This document shows, piece by piece, positions 7,484-16,811 of a stretch of 64,000 nucleotides of DNA. The translations under genes and the position numbers were made by a program. The notes below the pieces were generated by a model. That model worked only from the letters and a program-made list of their open reading frames with translations, was not told the origin of the DNA and searched no databases. Position 1 is the first letter of the stretch, and the number at the start of each line of letters is the position of its first letter. The DNA comes from Streptomyces sp. NBRC 110028 (GTDB lineage: Bacteria > Actinomycetota > Actinomycetes > Streptomycetales > Streptomycetaceae): assembly GCF_001417735.1 (NCBI RefSeq), contig NZ_BBUZ01000043.1, positions 1 through 64,000 on the forward strand, in the 5' to 3' direction.

Positions 7484-9334
7484 TCATCCCAGCCGGGTGA
7501 CGTCCCGGACGGCGCCCTTGTCCGCGCTGAGGGCCATGGCCGCGTAGGCGCGCAGGGCGGTGGACACCTTGCGCTCGCGGTTCTTCGGGGCGTAGACGCC
7601 GCCGAGGGCCTCGCGGCGGGCGGCCAGCTCCTCGTCGGTCACGAGGAGTTCCATCGTGCGGGCCGGGATGTCGATGCGGATCCGGTCGCCGTCCTCGACG
7701 AGGGCGATGGTGCCGCCGGAGGCCGCCTCGGGGGAGGCGTGGCCGATGGACAGGCCCGAGGTGCCGCCGGAGAAACGGCCGTCGGTGATCAGCGCGCAGG
7801 CCTTGCCCAGGCCCCGGCCCTTGAGGAAGGAGGTGGGGTAGAGCATTTCCTGCATGCCGGGGCCGCCCTTGGGGCCCTCGTAGCGGATGACGACGACGTC
7901 ACCCTCCTTGACCTGCTTGTTCAGGATCCGCTCGACGGCTTCCTCCTGCGACTCGCAGACGACGGCCGGGCCTTCGAAGGTCCAGATCGACTCGTCGACG
8001 CCCGCGGTCTTCACGACGCAGCCGTCCTCGGCGAGGTTGCCGTAGAGGACGGCGAGGCCGCCCTCGGTGGAGTAGGCGTGCGCGACGTCGCGGATGCAGC
8101 CGCCTGAAGCGTCGGTGTCCAGGGTGTCCCAGCGCTCGGACTGGGAGAAGGCGGTCGCGGAGCGGACGCAGCCGGGCGCGGCGTGGAACAGCTCGACGGC
8201 CTCGGCGGACGGCGAACCGCCGCGGATGTCCCACTGCTTGAGCCAGTCGGCGAGCGAATCGGAGTGCACCGAGTGCACGTCCTCGTTGAGGAGGCCCGCG
8301 CGGTACAGCTCGCCGAGGATGGCGGGGATGCCGCCGGCCCGGTGGACGTCCTCCATGTAGTAGACGCCGCCGGGGGCGATGTTGGGCGCGACCTTGGACA
8401 GGCAGGGCAGCCGGCGGGAGATCTCGTCGATCGCCTGCATGTCGAAGTCGAGCCCGGCCTCCTGGGCGGCGGCCAGCAGGTGGAGGATCGTGTTGGTGGA
8501 GCCGCCCATGGCGATGTCGAGGGCCATGGCGTTCTCGAAGGCGGCGCGGGAGCCGATGTTGCGCGGCAGGACGGTCTGGTCGTCCTGCTCGTAGTGGCGC
8601 TTGGTGATCTCCACGACCGTGCGCCCGGCCGTCTCGTACAGCTCCTTGCGGGCGGTGTGGGTGGCCAGCACCGAGCCGTTCCCCGGCAGGGCGAGGCCCA
8701 TCGCCTCGGTGAGGCAGTTCATCGAGTTGGCGGTGAACATGCCGGAGCAGGAGCCGCAGGTCGGACAGGCGTTGTCCTCGATGAGGGCGATGTCCTCGTC
8801 GGAGACCTCGTCGTTGACGGCCTCGGAGATCGCGGTGATCAGGTCGAGCTTGCGGACCGTGCCGTCGACGAGGGTCGCGCGGCCGGACTCCATGGGGCCG
8901 CCGGAGACGAAGACGGTCGGGATGTTGAGCCGCATCGCGGCCATCAGCATCCCGGGCGTGATCTTGTCACAGTTGGAGATGCAGATCAGCGCGTCCGCGC
9001 AGTGCGCCTCGACCATGTACTCGACGGAGTCGGCGATCAGGTCGCGGGAGGGGAGGCTGTAGAGCATCCCGCCGTGGCCCATCGCGATGCCGTCGTCGAC
9101 GGCGATGGTGTTGAACTCGCGCGGGATGCCGCCCGCCGCGTGGACCGCCTCGCTGACGATCCGGCCGACCGGCTGGAGGTGGGTGTGGCCGGGCACGAAC
9201 TCGGTGAAGCTGTTGGCCACGGCGACGATCGGCTTGCCGAAGTCCTCACGCGCTACGCCGGAAGCCTGCATAAGGGCGCGGGCGCCCGCCATGTTGCGGC
9301 CGTGGGTGACGGTGCGAGACCTCAGCTCGGGCAC
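7484..9334 (-). CDS. ilvD: Dihydroxy-acid dehydratase
   Basis: Fe-S dehydratase of branched-chain amino acid synthesis that converts 2,3-dihydroxy-isovalerate and its homologue to the 2-keto acids. The 616-aa length is standard. Cluster and signature motifs are present: ISNCDKITPGM near residue 120 and CGSCSGMFTANSMN near 195, plus GRFSGGTSGLSIGH near the C terminus. The start is GTG, with GAGGGAG about 12 bases upstream. The other ilv genes are not in the window. Confidence 0.96.
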   Translation of the reverse strand: MPELRSRTVTHGRNMAGARALMQASGVAREDFGKPIVAVANSFTEFVPGHTHLQPVGRIVSEAVHAAGGIPREFNTIAVDDGIAMGHGGMLYSLPSRDLIADSVEYMVEAHCADALICISNCDKITPGMLMAAMRLNIPTVFVSGGPMESGRATLVDGTVRKLDLITAISEAVNDEVSDEDIALIEDNACPTCGSCSGMFTANSMNCLTEAMGLALPGNGSVLATHTARKELYETAGRTVVEITKRHYEQDDQTVLPRNIGSRAAFENAMALDIAMGGSTNTILHLLAAAQEAGLDFDMQAIDEISRRLPCLSKVAPNIAPGGVYYMEDVHRAGGIPAILGELYRAGLLNEDVHSVHSDSLADWLKQWDIRGGSPSAEAVELFHAAPGCVRSATAFSQSERWDTLDTDASGGCIRDVAHAYSTEGGLAVLYGNLAEDGCVVKTAGVDESIWTFEGPAVVCESQEEAVERILNKQVKEGDVVVIRYEGPKGGPGMQEMLYPTSFLKGRGLGKACALITDGRFSGGTSGLSIGHASPEAASGGTIALVEDGDRIRIDIPARTMELLVTDEELAARREALGGVYAPKNRERKVSTALRAYAAMALSADKGAVRDVTRLG

Positions 9335-9478
9335 GGTGCTCGGCTCCCTCGTAAGTGCGTCCTGTGAAACGGACCAGCGAAATCGGTTCGGAGTCTTCTG
9401 ACTCTACGCCTGTGGGGCGCGAATCCCGATGCGGTGTCCGGATCCAGAGACGGGCGGCTCACCGTACGGAACCAGGCG

Positions 9479-10129
9479 TCACTTCTCGGTGAGGTACCGC
9501 TGGAGCGTCGGGCCCACCATGGCGATGATCTCGTCCACGGTCGCCGAGGCCACCGGCTCCATCTTGATCACGTACCGCAGCATCGCGACCCCGAGGATCT
9601 GGGCGGCCGCGAGCTGGGCCCGGAACTCCGGGTCCGGCACGTCCAGGTCGCGCGCCATCCGCGTCAGCAGCCGCCGCTCGATCATCCCGCGCAGTACGGC
9701 GGCGGCCGCCTCGTTGGTGAGCGCGGAGCGCATGACCGCCAGCAGGGGCAGCCGGGTAACCGGGTTCTCCCAGGTGGCGAAGAAGTAGCGGGCCATCCGC
9801 TCGCCCGCGCCCTCCGGGCTGCCGCCGTGCACCGCGTCCGGGGCGCCCATGGCGGGCGCCAGGATCAGCTCGATCGCCGCGCCGAAGACCTGCTCCTTGG
9901 TGCCGAAGTAGTGGTGGACCAGGGCCGGGTCCACCTCGGCGGCCTTGGCGATGCCGCGGATCGAGGCCTTGTCGTAGCCGCGCTCGGCGAACTCGTTGCG
10001 CGCCGCGGTCAGGATCCGGTCGCGGGCCCCGGGCCCTTCGGCCACGCTGCCGCGGGCCGGACGGCCGCGGCCGCGGCGGGGCCCGGCGGCGGACGGCGGG
10101 GGTGTGGGCGGGGGTGTCCCGGGGGTCAC
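9479..10129 (-). CDS. TetR-family transcriptional regulator
   Basis: A 216-aa DNA-binding repressor of the TetR family. After a Pro-rich, basic leader, the helix-turn-helix reads RILTAARNEFAERGYDKASI then IAKAAEVDPALVHHYFGTKE. The C-terminal ligand domain is unassigned. Its GTG start (10127-10129) overlaps the TGA of the upstream isomerase gene in GTGA, so the two are translationally coupled. It may control the isomerase gene or an unlinked target; no operator was identified. Confidence 0.9.
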   Translation of the reverse strand: MTPGTPPPTPPPSAAGPRRGRGRPARGSVAEGPGARDRILTAARNEFAERGYDKASIRGIAKAAEVDPALVHHYFGTKEQVFGAAIELILAPAMGAPDAVHGGSPEGAGERMARYFFATWENPVTRLPLLAVMRSALTNEAAAAVLRGMIERRLLTRMARDLDVPDPEFRAQLAAAQILGVAMLRYVIKMEPVASATVDEIIAMVGPTLQRYLTEK

Positions 10130-10971
10130 TTCCGGCGCACCGCCCTGCCCGGCCGGGAGGCCGGGGTCGGGGAGGCCAGATGGAGCCGGGTGAAGGCCAG
10201 CGCCTCCGCGAGATCCGCCTCGCGCTCGGCCTGGGACATGGCCCGCCGGGTGTTCACCTCGACCACCACATGGCCGTCGAAGCCGGTCGTGGCGAGACGT
10301 TCCAGCAGCTCGGCGCAGGGCTGGGTGCCGCGCCCGGGCACCAGGTGCTCGTCCTTGTTGGAGCCGTGGCCGTCGGCGAGGTGGAGATGGGCGAGCCGGT
10401 CGCCCATCCGGTCCACCATGTCCAGGGCGTCGGTGCGGGAGGTCGCGGTGTGCGACAGGTCGATCGTGAAGTGCCGGTAGTCGTCCTTGGTGACGTCCCA
10501 GTCCGGCGCGTACGCGAGCATCTCCCGGTCGCGGTAGCGCCACGGGAACATGTTCTCCACCGCGAATCGCACGTCGGTCTCGTCCGCCATCCGCCAGATT
10601 CCGCGTACGAACTCGCGGGCGTAATTGCGCTGCCACCGGAACGGCGGGTGGACGACGACGGTGGACGCGCCCAGCCGCTCGGCCGCCGCCTTGGCCCGCT
10701 GCAGCTTGACCCACGGATCGGTGGACCACACCCGCTGAGTGATCAGCAGACATGGCGCGTGCACGGCAAGAATCGGCACCCCGTGATACTCCGAGAGGCG
10801 GCGCAGCGACTCGATGTCCTGGCTGACCGGATCGGTCCACACCATGACCTCGACACCGTCGTAGCCCAGCCGCGCGGCGATCTCGAAGGCCGTCGCCGTC
10901 GACTCCGGATAGACCGAGGCGGTGGACAGGGCGACCTTCGCATCCGGGATGCGCACCACTGGCTCTGTCAC
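10126..10971 (-). CDS. Sugar phosphate isomerase/epimerase (xylose isomerase-like TIM barrel)
   Basis: A 281-aa protein of the AP-endonuclease-2/xylose-isomerase-like TIM-barrel superfamily. Metal-ligand type residues are visible in VEVMVW, VVHPPF, AVENMFPW, TIDLSHTAT, HLHLAD and VVVEVN, in the order expected for the eight strands. I take the GTG at 10971 as the start because the conserved domain begins at once; an ATG-like start at 11025 would add a poorly conserved leader. It is the first gene of a coupled pair with the TetR gene. The substrate is unknown. Confidence 0.85.
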   Translation of the reverse strand: MTEPVVRIPDAKVALSTASVYPESTATAFEIAARLGYDGVEVMVWTDPVSQDIESLRRLSEYHGVPILAVHAPCLLITQRVWSTDPWVKLQRAKAAAERLGASTVVVHPPFRWQRNYAREFVRGIWRMADETDVRFAVENMFPWRYRDREMLAYAPDWDVTKDDYRHFTIDLSHTATSRTDALDMVDRMGDRLAHLHLADGHGSNKDEHLVPGRGTQPCAELLERLATTGFDGHVVVEVNTRRAMSQAEREADLAEALAFTRLHLASPTPASRPGRAVRRK

Positions 10972-11060
10972 GAGGGACAGCGTACGGCCGCTGCTCTGTG
11001 CGACTAAACCGCGACCGCCGATCACGTCACGCGGGCGTCATGCGGGCAGCCGCTCAGGCG

Positions 11061-11990
11061 TCATGTGGGCAGGTGGTCGAGGCGGCGCAGAATGACCCCC
11101 TCGCGCAGCGCCCACGGGCAGATCTCCAGCACGTCGACGCCGAACAAATCCATGGCGGCCTCGGCGACCAGCGCCCCCGCCAGCAGCTGCGGGGCCCGCC
11201 CCTCGGACACCCCCGGCAGCTCGGCGCGCTCCGCGACGGGCATGGCCGCCAGCCGGGGCACCCATTCCTCCAGCGCCTTGGCGGTCAGCCTGCGCTCGAC
11301 GTACAGGCCCTCGGCGGAGCGTGCCGCGCCCGCGATGCGGGCCAGCTGCTTGAAGGTCTTGGAGGTGGCGACCACCTGATCCGGTGTGCTGTGGCGGCTG
11401 AAGTCGCCGACGATGCGGGCTATCTCGGTCCGCACATGCCGGCGCAGGGCGCGGACGTCCTCCGGGCCGGGCGGGTCGCCGGGCAGCCACGCGGCGGTGA
11501 GCCGGCCGGCGCCCAGCGGCAGCGAGACGGCCGCGTCGGGTTCCTCGTCGAGTCCGTACGCGATCTCCAGCGAGCCGCCGCCGATGTCCACCAGCAGCAG
11601 CCGCCCCGACGACCAGCCGCACCAGCGGCGGGCGGCCAGGAAGGTGAGCCGGGCCTCGTCCTCGCCGCTGAGCACGCGCAGCCGTACGCCGGTCTCCTCG
11701 GCGACCCGGGCGAGGACGCCGTCGGCGTTGGCGGCCTCCCGCACCGCGGAGGTCGCGAACGGCAGGACCTCCTCGGCGCCCTTGTCCTCGGCCGCCTGCA
11801 GCGCATCCTTGATCACCGCGATCAGGCGGTCGACGCCTTCGGAGCCGATCGCCCCGTCGCCGTCGAGGAGTTCGGCCAGCCGCAGTTCCGCCTTGTGGGA
11901 GTGGGCGGGCAGCGGGCGGGCGCCCTGATGCGCGTCCACCACCAGCAGATGGACCGTATTCGAACCCACGTCGAGGACACCGAGTCTCAT
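11061..11990 (-). CDS. Ppx/GppA-family phosphatase
   Basis: A 309-aa member of the exopolyphosphatase/guanosine pentaphosphate phosphatase family (ASKHA fold). The phosphate-1 loop is MRLGVLDVGSNTVHLLVVD at the N terminus, the second glycine motif is LLVDIGGGSLEIAYG near residue 135, and a conserved SAVREA segment is near 85. This is the short actinobacterial form without the C-terminal HD-like domain. It could act on polyphosphate or (p)ppGpp; the sequence does not decide which. It is divergent from the Cys-rich gene at 12097. Confidence 0.9.
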   Translation of the reverse strand: MRLGVLDVGSNTVHLLVVDAHQGARPLPAHSHKAELRLAELLDGDGAIGSEGVDRLIAVIKDALQAAEDKGAEEVLPFATSAVREAANADGVLARVAEETGVRLRVLSGEDEARLTFLAARRWCGWSSGRLLLVDIGGGSLEIAYGLDEEPDAAVSLPLGAGRLTAAWLPGDPPGPEDVRALRRHVRTEIARIVGDFSRHSTPDQVVATSKTFKQLARIAGAARSAEGLYVERRLTAKALEEWVPRLAAMPVAERAELPGVSEGRAPQLLAGALVAEAAMDLFGVDVLEICPWALREGVILRRLDHLPT

Positions 11991-12096
11991 GGCCAGAACG
12001 CTACTGTGCGCCTGGCGTGGTCATGCACGGGATCCCTCCCGGGCCCGTGTGGTCCCCGTCCCCGGCGCCTCCATGGCGGGGGCATACCCTTGCACC

Positions 12097-12954
12097 GTGG
12101 CAAAGACGAAAAAGGCGAAGCAGGACAAAGGCCGAGAGAACGCCCCGGAGCGGGAGCAGAGCCCGGAGCAGGCGCCGGTCCCCTCCCCGGCGGCCCCGCC
12201 CGCGGACGAGGTCGGCCTGGACTTCGCCCGCGCCTGGATCGAATTCCCCGACCCCGCCGACGAGGAACAGGTCTTCCGCTGCGACCTGACCTGGCTGACC
12301 TCCCGCTGGAGCTGCGTTTTCGGCCAGGGCTGCCAGGGCATCCAGGCCGGTCGCGCGAGCGACGGCTGCTGCACGCTGGGCGCGCACTTCTCGGACGAGG
12401 AGGACGAGGAGCGGGTCGGCCGCCACATGGCCCGGCTGACCCCGGAGATCTGGCAGTTCCACGACGAGGGGCACGCCCGGGGCTGGGTGCAGGAGGACGA
12501 GGACGACGGCGACCGCCAGACGCGCCGCTACGAGGGCTCGTGCATCTTCCAGAACCGCCCCGGCTTCGCGGGCGGCGCGGGCTGCGCGCTGCACATCCTG
12601 GCGCTCCGGGAGGGGCGCGAACCGCTGGAGACCAAGCCGGACGTCTGCTGGCAGCTGCCGGTGCGGCGGTCGTACGAGTGGGTCGACCGGCCGGACGACA
12701 CGCAGGTGCTGCAGATCACGATCGGCGAATACGACCGCCGGGGGTGGGGCCCGGGCGGGCACGACCTGCACTGGTGGTGCACCTCGGCGGTGTCGGCGCA
12801 CGGCGCCGGGGAGCCGGTGTACGTGTCGTACCGGCCGGAGCTGACGGAGCTGATGGGCAAGGCGGGGTACGACCGGCTGGCGGAGCTGTGCGAGGCGCGG
12901 CTGGCGGCCTCCCTGCCCCTGGTGGCCCCCCACCCGGCGGACCCGGTGGGCTGA
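12097..12954 (+). CDS. Conserved Cys-rich protein, unknown function
   Basis: A 285-aa soluble protein I can describe but not name. A Lys/Glu-rich, probably disordered N terminus is followed by a domain with spaced cysteines: C-DLTWLTSRWS-C, GQGC, GCC near residues 65-90, then single Cys in GSCIF, GAGCALH, DVCW and WWC. The pattern suggests a metal- or cluster-binding fold like other Cys-rich actinobacterial proteins. The GTG at 12097 is the likely start, because the upstream part of the frame overlaps the divergent ppx start. It stands alone, divergent from ppx. Confidence 0.8.
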   Translation: MAKTKKAKQDKGRENAPEREQSPEQAPVPSPAAPPADEVGLDFARAWIEFPDPADEEQVFRCDLTWLTSRWSCVFGQGCQGIQAGRASDGCCTLGAHFSDEEDEERVGRHMARLTPEIWQFHDEGHARGWVQEDEDDGDRQTRRYEGSCIFQNRPGFAGGAGCALHILALREGREPLETKPDVCWQLPVRRSYEWVDRPDDTQVLQITIGEYDRRGWGPGGHDLHWWCTSAVSAHGAGEPVYVSYRPELTELMGKAGYDRLAELCEARLAASLPLVAPHPADPVG

Positions 12955-13274
12955 GGGGGCCCATTCCCCGACCCCGCCCCTTCCCGTAACCAGGGGCTGC
13001 GCCCCCTGGACCCCCCGCTCGCGCGGGACCGGGGGCCGGGCCTACGGAACCGCGGGCCGACCCGGTACGGCCGTGCGGCATCGGCGCCACCCTCCCGACA
13101 CGACGGACTCGGCGCACGGCGAGACCCGCGCCTCGGCCAGGCCCCGGTGCCGGGGCCCGGGCAGGGGCGGGCCGCCCCGGTACGGCCGTGCGGCATCGGC
13201 GCCCGCCCAAACCGACGGACTCGGCATCAGGGCGTGGGAACGCGGCACGCTCGCGGGCGCTGTCCCCGCCCCCG
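12955..13274. repeat. Intergenic region with a duplicated block
   Basis: This 320-bp gap between two convergent genes contains an exact 28-bp direct repeat at 13061-13088 and 13176-13203, whose core is GGTACGGCCGTGCGGCATCG. A linked 13-bp repeat, CGACGGACTCGGC, lies at 13101-13113 and 13213-13225. The period is 112-115 bp, so this looks like an old tandem duplication of about 115 bp. No gene is supported here. Confidence 0.65.
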
Positions 13275-14972
13275 CTACCCCTTCGGCGTCGGCGGGTCCG
13301 AGGGCGGTGGGGTGGACGGGGGTGAGGTGGTGCCGGGAGGCGTGGGGGTCGGGGTCGGGGCGGGACCCTGGCCCTCGATCACCACCATCGCGCCCGACGG
13401 CGCGACCATCACCCGCGCCCGCCACCGGCCCGGTGGCTCGCGCTCCTCGTCGACCGACACCGTGATCGTCACCGACTCGCCGGGGCGCAGCTCACCGGCG
13501 GTGCGGCTCAGCTGGAGCCAGGGGGCGCCGCCCGACGCCGAGGCCGACCAGCGCACCGGGGCGCCACCCGAGGCGGCCAGGGTGATGACCGTCACATCGC
13601 CGCTCGGCTGGGCCTCCACGGTGAGCCGCCCGGGCCCGGGGGCGGGGCGGGGCGGGGCGGATTCGCCGCCGTGGCGGCCGCCGCTCGGGCGGCGGGACCG
13701 CCCGGCGCTCGGGCCGAGCCGGTCCCGGTCGCCGTCCGCGCCGATGACCTCGACCGTCACCTCGGCGGCCCCCGGCGCACCGGCCCGGGTTCGCAGCCGG
13801 GCCGCGCCGGAACGGTCCTGCGCGCTGCCCGCCCGCTCGTACGCACGTCCGGCGGACCGATCCTGCTCACCGGCCGGAGCCTTGCCCGCGCCGCCCGTCC
13901 CCTCCGCACTGTCCGCGTTGGCCGCGGCCACCGAATCCGTGTCGTGCTCGTCACCGGCGAGCGGCGCGCCCCGGTAGGCGGCCCACAGGGCGAGCACCGG
14001 GGCGGCGATGACCGTGGCGACCACGGTCGTGGTCAGGACGCGGCTACGCAGCCTGCTGCGGCGGGCGGCCCGGTCCTGGGGGTCCAGTGGGAAGCCGCGC
14101 CGGTCGAAGCGCGGACCGGCCGCGGCACGCACAGGGCGGGCGCTCAGGGCGCACAGCATCGCGGCGTGCACATCGGGGCGGGGGGCCTCCAGCACCGGCA
14201 GCGCGGCGGGGGCGGCGGCCGTACCGGGCCAGGGTCCGTCCGCCGTGGCCCGCTCCGCCATCCGGCGGCATTCGCGGCAGTCGTCGACATGGCGCACCAG
14301 CTCGCGGCGGAGAGCGGCGGAGAGCAGCACCTGGGTGTCGCCCGCGAGGCGGGCGACGACGGGGCAGTGGCCCAGCTCGACGACGGCGAGCGCGGCGCGG
14401 GTCCGCTCCACCTCGCAGGCGGCGCTGGAGAGCAGGGCGCGGGTCTCGTCGGGCTCCTTGCCGAGCGCGGCGGCGACCTCGGCGGGGGTGAGCTGGTGGC
14501 GGACGTGGAGTTCGAGCGCCTCGCGCTGGGCGGCGGTGGTCCCGGCGGCCTCGGGCCAGGCGAGCGCGGCCAGTTCGCGGCGGCGCAGGTCGGCGACGGG
14601 CTCGGGCGGCGCGGTGTCCGGGCCGCCCCGCCCGGCCCTCGGATCCCGCTGATCCCGCAGCTCGGCGAGCTTGCGCAGACAGGCCCAGCGGGCGACCGCG
14701 TAGAGCCACGGACGGCTCGGCTCCTCCTCGGCCTCAGCGCGCCCCCGCCCCCGCCCGAGCCGCCGCTCGGCGACGGCCAGCACATCGCCGAGCGTGACGG
14801 CCGCGGCGTCGTGCTCGCACAGGACCGACAGGCAGTAGGTGAACAGACCGTCCAGATACGGCTCGTAGCGCGCGGGGGGCCGCTGGGGGCGCGTGGTGGC
14901 GACGCGGGGCGCGCGGCGCTGCGCCCGGTGTGCGCCGGCGGCGTGTGTCGAGTGCTCGGACCTGCTGCTCAT
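13275..14972 (-). CDS. Sigma-70-like / zinc-finger / transmembrane / BACON fusion protein
   Basis: A 565-aa multidomain protein. The N terminus (about 35-200) resembles an ECF sigma factor: a region-2-like helix block (YLDGLFTYCLSVLCEHDAAA, WLYAVARWACLRKL), then a region-4-like segment (REALELHVRHQLTPAEVAAA). A zinc-finger anti-sigma-like motif follows near 235 (LVRHVDDCRECRRMAE), then a single transmembrane helix near 322-342 (VLTTTVVATVIAAPVLALWA). A low-complexity linker leads to a C-terminal BACON-like beta-sandwich (WSASASGGAPWLQLS, GESVTITVSVD), probably outside the cell. The chain thus joins a sigma-like part, its usual inhibitor and a sensor module. Whether it still drives transcription is unknown. 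A GTG at 14975 is an alternative start. Confidence 0.8.
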   Translation of the reverse strand: MSSRSEHSTHAAGAHRAQRRAPRVATTRPQRPPARYEPYLDGLFTYCLSVLCEHDAAAVTLGDVLAVAERRLGRGRGRAEAEEEPSRPWLYAVARWACLRKLAELRDQRDPRAGRGGPDTAPPEPVADLRRRELAALAWPEAAGTTAAQREALELHVRHQLTPAEVAAALGKEPDETRALLSSAACEVERTRAALAVVELGHCPVVARLAGDTQVLLSAALRRELVRHVDDCRECRRMAERATADGPWPGTAAAPAALPVLEAPRPDVHAAMLCALSARPVRAAAGPRFDRRGFPLDPQDRAARRSRLRSRVLTTTVVATVIAAPVLALWAAYRGAPLAGDEHDTDSVAAANADSAEGTGGAGKAPAGEQDRSAGRAYERAGSAQDRSGAARLRTRAGAPGAAEVTVEVIGADGDRDRLGPSAGRSRRPSGGRHGGESAPPRPAPGPGRLTVEAQPSGDVTVITLAASGGAPVRWSASASGGAPWLQLSRTAGELRPGESVTITVSVDEEREPPGRWRARVMVAPSGAMVVIEGQGPAPTPTPTPPGTTSPPSTPPPSDPPTPKG

Positions 14973-15177
14973 CACCCGGTGACCGTAGGCGGATGATGCA
15001 GACTTACTCGCCTTACTTGGGCAGTTTTAACCCTTACGGGTGACCATCTCCCTCATAAGGGGACAGGTGTCCCTCTCCCGTGCCCCGGAACTGCTATGCG
15101 CACCGGGCCGGGCAAGCACTGCCGGACAAGCACTGCCGGGCGCACCGCTGTCGGTGGGCGACGCTAGCGTTGATGCC

Positions 15178-16599
15178 ATGGCTGCCCGTAGCTCCTCCCG
15201 TTCATCCGCCAAGGACCGCCCTTCCTACCGCTGCACCGAGTGCGGCTGGACCACGGCCAAGTGGCTCGGCCGCTGCCCGGAGTGCCAGGCGTGGGGCACG
15301 GTCGAGGAGTTCGGCGCGCCCGCCGTACGGACCACCGCGCCCGGCCGGGTCACCTCGGCCGCGCTGCCCATCGGGCAGGTCGACGGCCGCCAGGCCGCCG
15401 CCCGCTCCACCGGCGTGGACGAGCTGGACCGGGTGCTCGGCGGCGGCCTGGTCCCCGGCGCCGTGGCGTTGCTGGCCGGGGAGCCGGGGGTCGGCAAGTC
15501 GACGCTGCTGCTGGACGTCGCGGCCAAGGCGGCCACCGAGGACCACCGGACGCTGTACGTCACCGGGGAGGAGTCGGCGAGCCAGGTCCGGCTGCGAGCC
15601 GACCGCATCGGGGCGCTGAGCGAGCATCTGTATCTCGCGGCCGAGACCGATCTGTCCGCCGTGCTCGGCCATCTCGACTCGGTGAAGCCGTCGCTGCTGA
15701 TCATGGACTCCGTGCAGACCGTCGCCTCCCCCGAGATCGACGGCGCGCCCGGCGGCATGGCCCAGGTGCGCGAGGTGGCCGGGGCGCTGATCCGGGCGTC
15801 CAAGGAGCGGGGCATGTCCACGCTGCTGGTCGGCCATGTGACCAAGGACGGCGCGATCGCGGGCCCCCGGCTGCTGGAGCACCTGGTCGACGTGGTGCTG
15901 CACTTCGAGGGCGACCGGCACGCCCGGCTGCGGCTGGTCCGCGGCGTCAAGAACCGTTACGGGGCGACGGACGAGGTGGGCTGCTTCGAGCTGCACGACG
16001 AGGGCATCACCGGCCTCGCCGACCCGTCGGGGCTGTTCCTCACCCGGCGCGCCGAGCCGGTGCCCGGCACCTGTCTGACCGTCACCCTGGAGGGCCGCCG
16101 GCCGCTGGTGGCCGAGGTGCAGGCGCTCACCGTCGACTCGCAGATCCCCTCCCCCCGCCGTACCACCTCCGGCCTGGAGACCTCCCGTGTCTCGATGATG
16201 CTGGCCGTCCTGGAGCAGCGCGGCCGGATCAACGCGCTGGGCAAGCGCGACATCTACAGCGCCACGGTGGGCGGGGTGAAGCTGTCGGAGCCGGCGGCGG
16301 ACCTGGCGGTGGCGCTGGCGCTGGCGAGCGCCGCGAGCGACACCCCGCTGCCCAAGAACCTGGTGGCGATCGGCGAGGTGGGGCTCGCGGGCGAGGTCCG
16401 GCGGGTCACGGGGGTGCAGCGGCGGCTGTCCGAGGCCGCCCGCCTGGGCTTCACCCACGCCCTGGTGCCCTCCGACCCGGGGCGCGTCCCCGACGGCATG
16501 CGGGTGCTGGAGGTGGCGGACATAGGGGACGCACTGCGCGTATTGCCCCGGCGTGAGCGCGCCGACCGGGCCCGCGAGGACGCCCCCGAGCAGGGCTGA
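15178..16599 (+). CDS. radA: DNA repair protein RadA
   Basis: Branch-migration and recombination ATPase related to RecA and Lon. Domains in order: N-terminal zinc finger with YRCTECGW and CPECQAWG (about 17-45), Walker A in GEPGVGKSTLLLD (about 100-112), the RadA-specific KNRYG motif near 258, and a C-terminal Lon-protease-like domain. The 473-aa length is normal. I start at the ATG at 15178, directly before the conserved domain; the frame stays open upstream to 15040 without family support. disA follows 212 bases downstream. Confidence 0.95.
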   Translation: MAARSSSRSSAKDRPSYRCTECGWTTAKWLGRCPECQAWGTVEEFGAPAVRTTAPGRVTSAALPIGQVDGRQAAARSTGVDELDRVLGGGLVPGAVALLAGEPGVGKSTLLLDVAAKAATEDHRTLYVTGEESASQVRLRADRIGALSEHLYLAAETDLSAVLGHLDSVKPSLLIMDSVQTVASPEIDGAPGGMAQVREVAGALIRASKERGMSTLLVGHVTKDGAIAGPRLLEHLVDVVLHFEGDRHARLRLVRGVKNRYGATDEVGCFELHDEGITGLADPSGLFLTRRAEPVPGTCLTVTLEGRRPLVAEVQALTVDSQIPSPRRTTSGLETSRVSMMLAVLEQRGRINALGKRDIYSATVGGVKLSEPAADLAVALALASAASDTPLPKNLVAIGEVGLAGEVRRVTGVQRRLSEAARLGFTHALVPSDPGRVPDGMRVLEVADIGDALRVLPRRERADRAREDAPEQG

Positions 16600-16811
16600 T
16601 CAAGAGGGCGAACGCGGTGGTGAGCGGGGCGGTCCGGCCCGCGGTGAGGGCCGCGCTCCGGCGTCCCCCCGCGGGCGTACGCCGGGAGACCCCACGGGAG
16701 GCCGGGCACCGCCGGTAGACTTTGCCCTGGTCTCGCCCCTACGTAGCCTCGTACACCGCCGCCGGGGGGCGACTCGCGGCACCGATTCAGACCTTGTGAC
16801 GGAGGAGTGCA

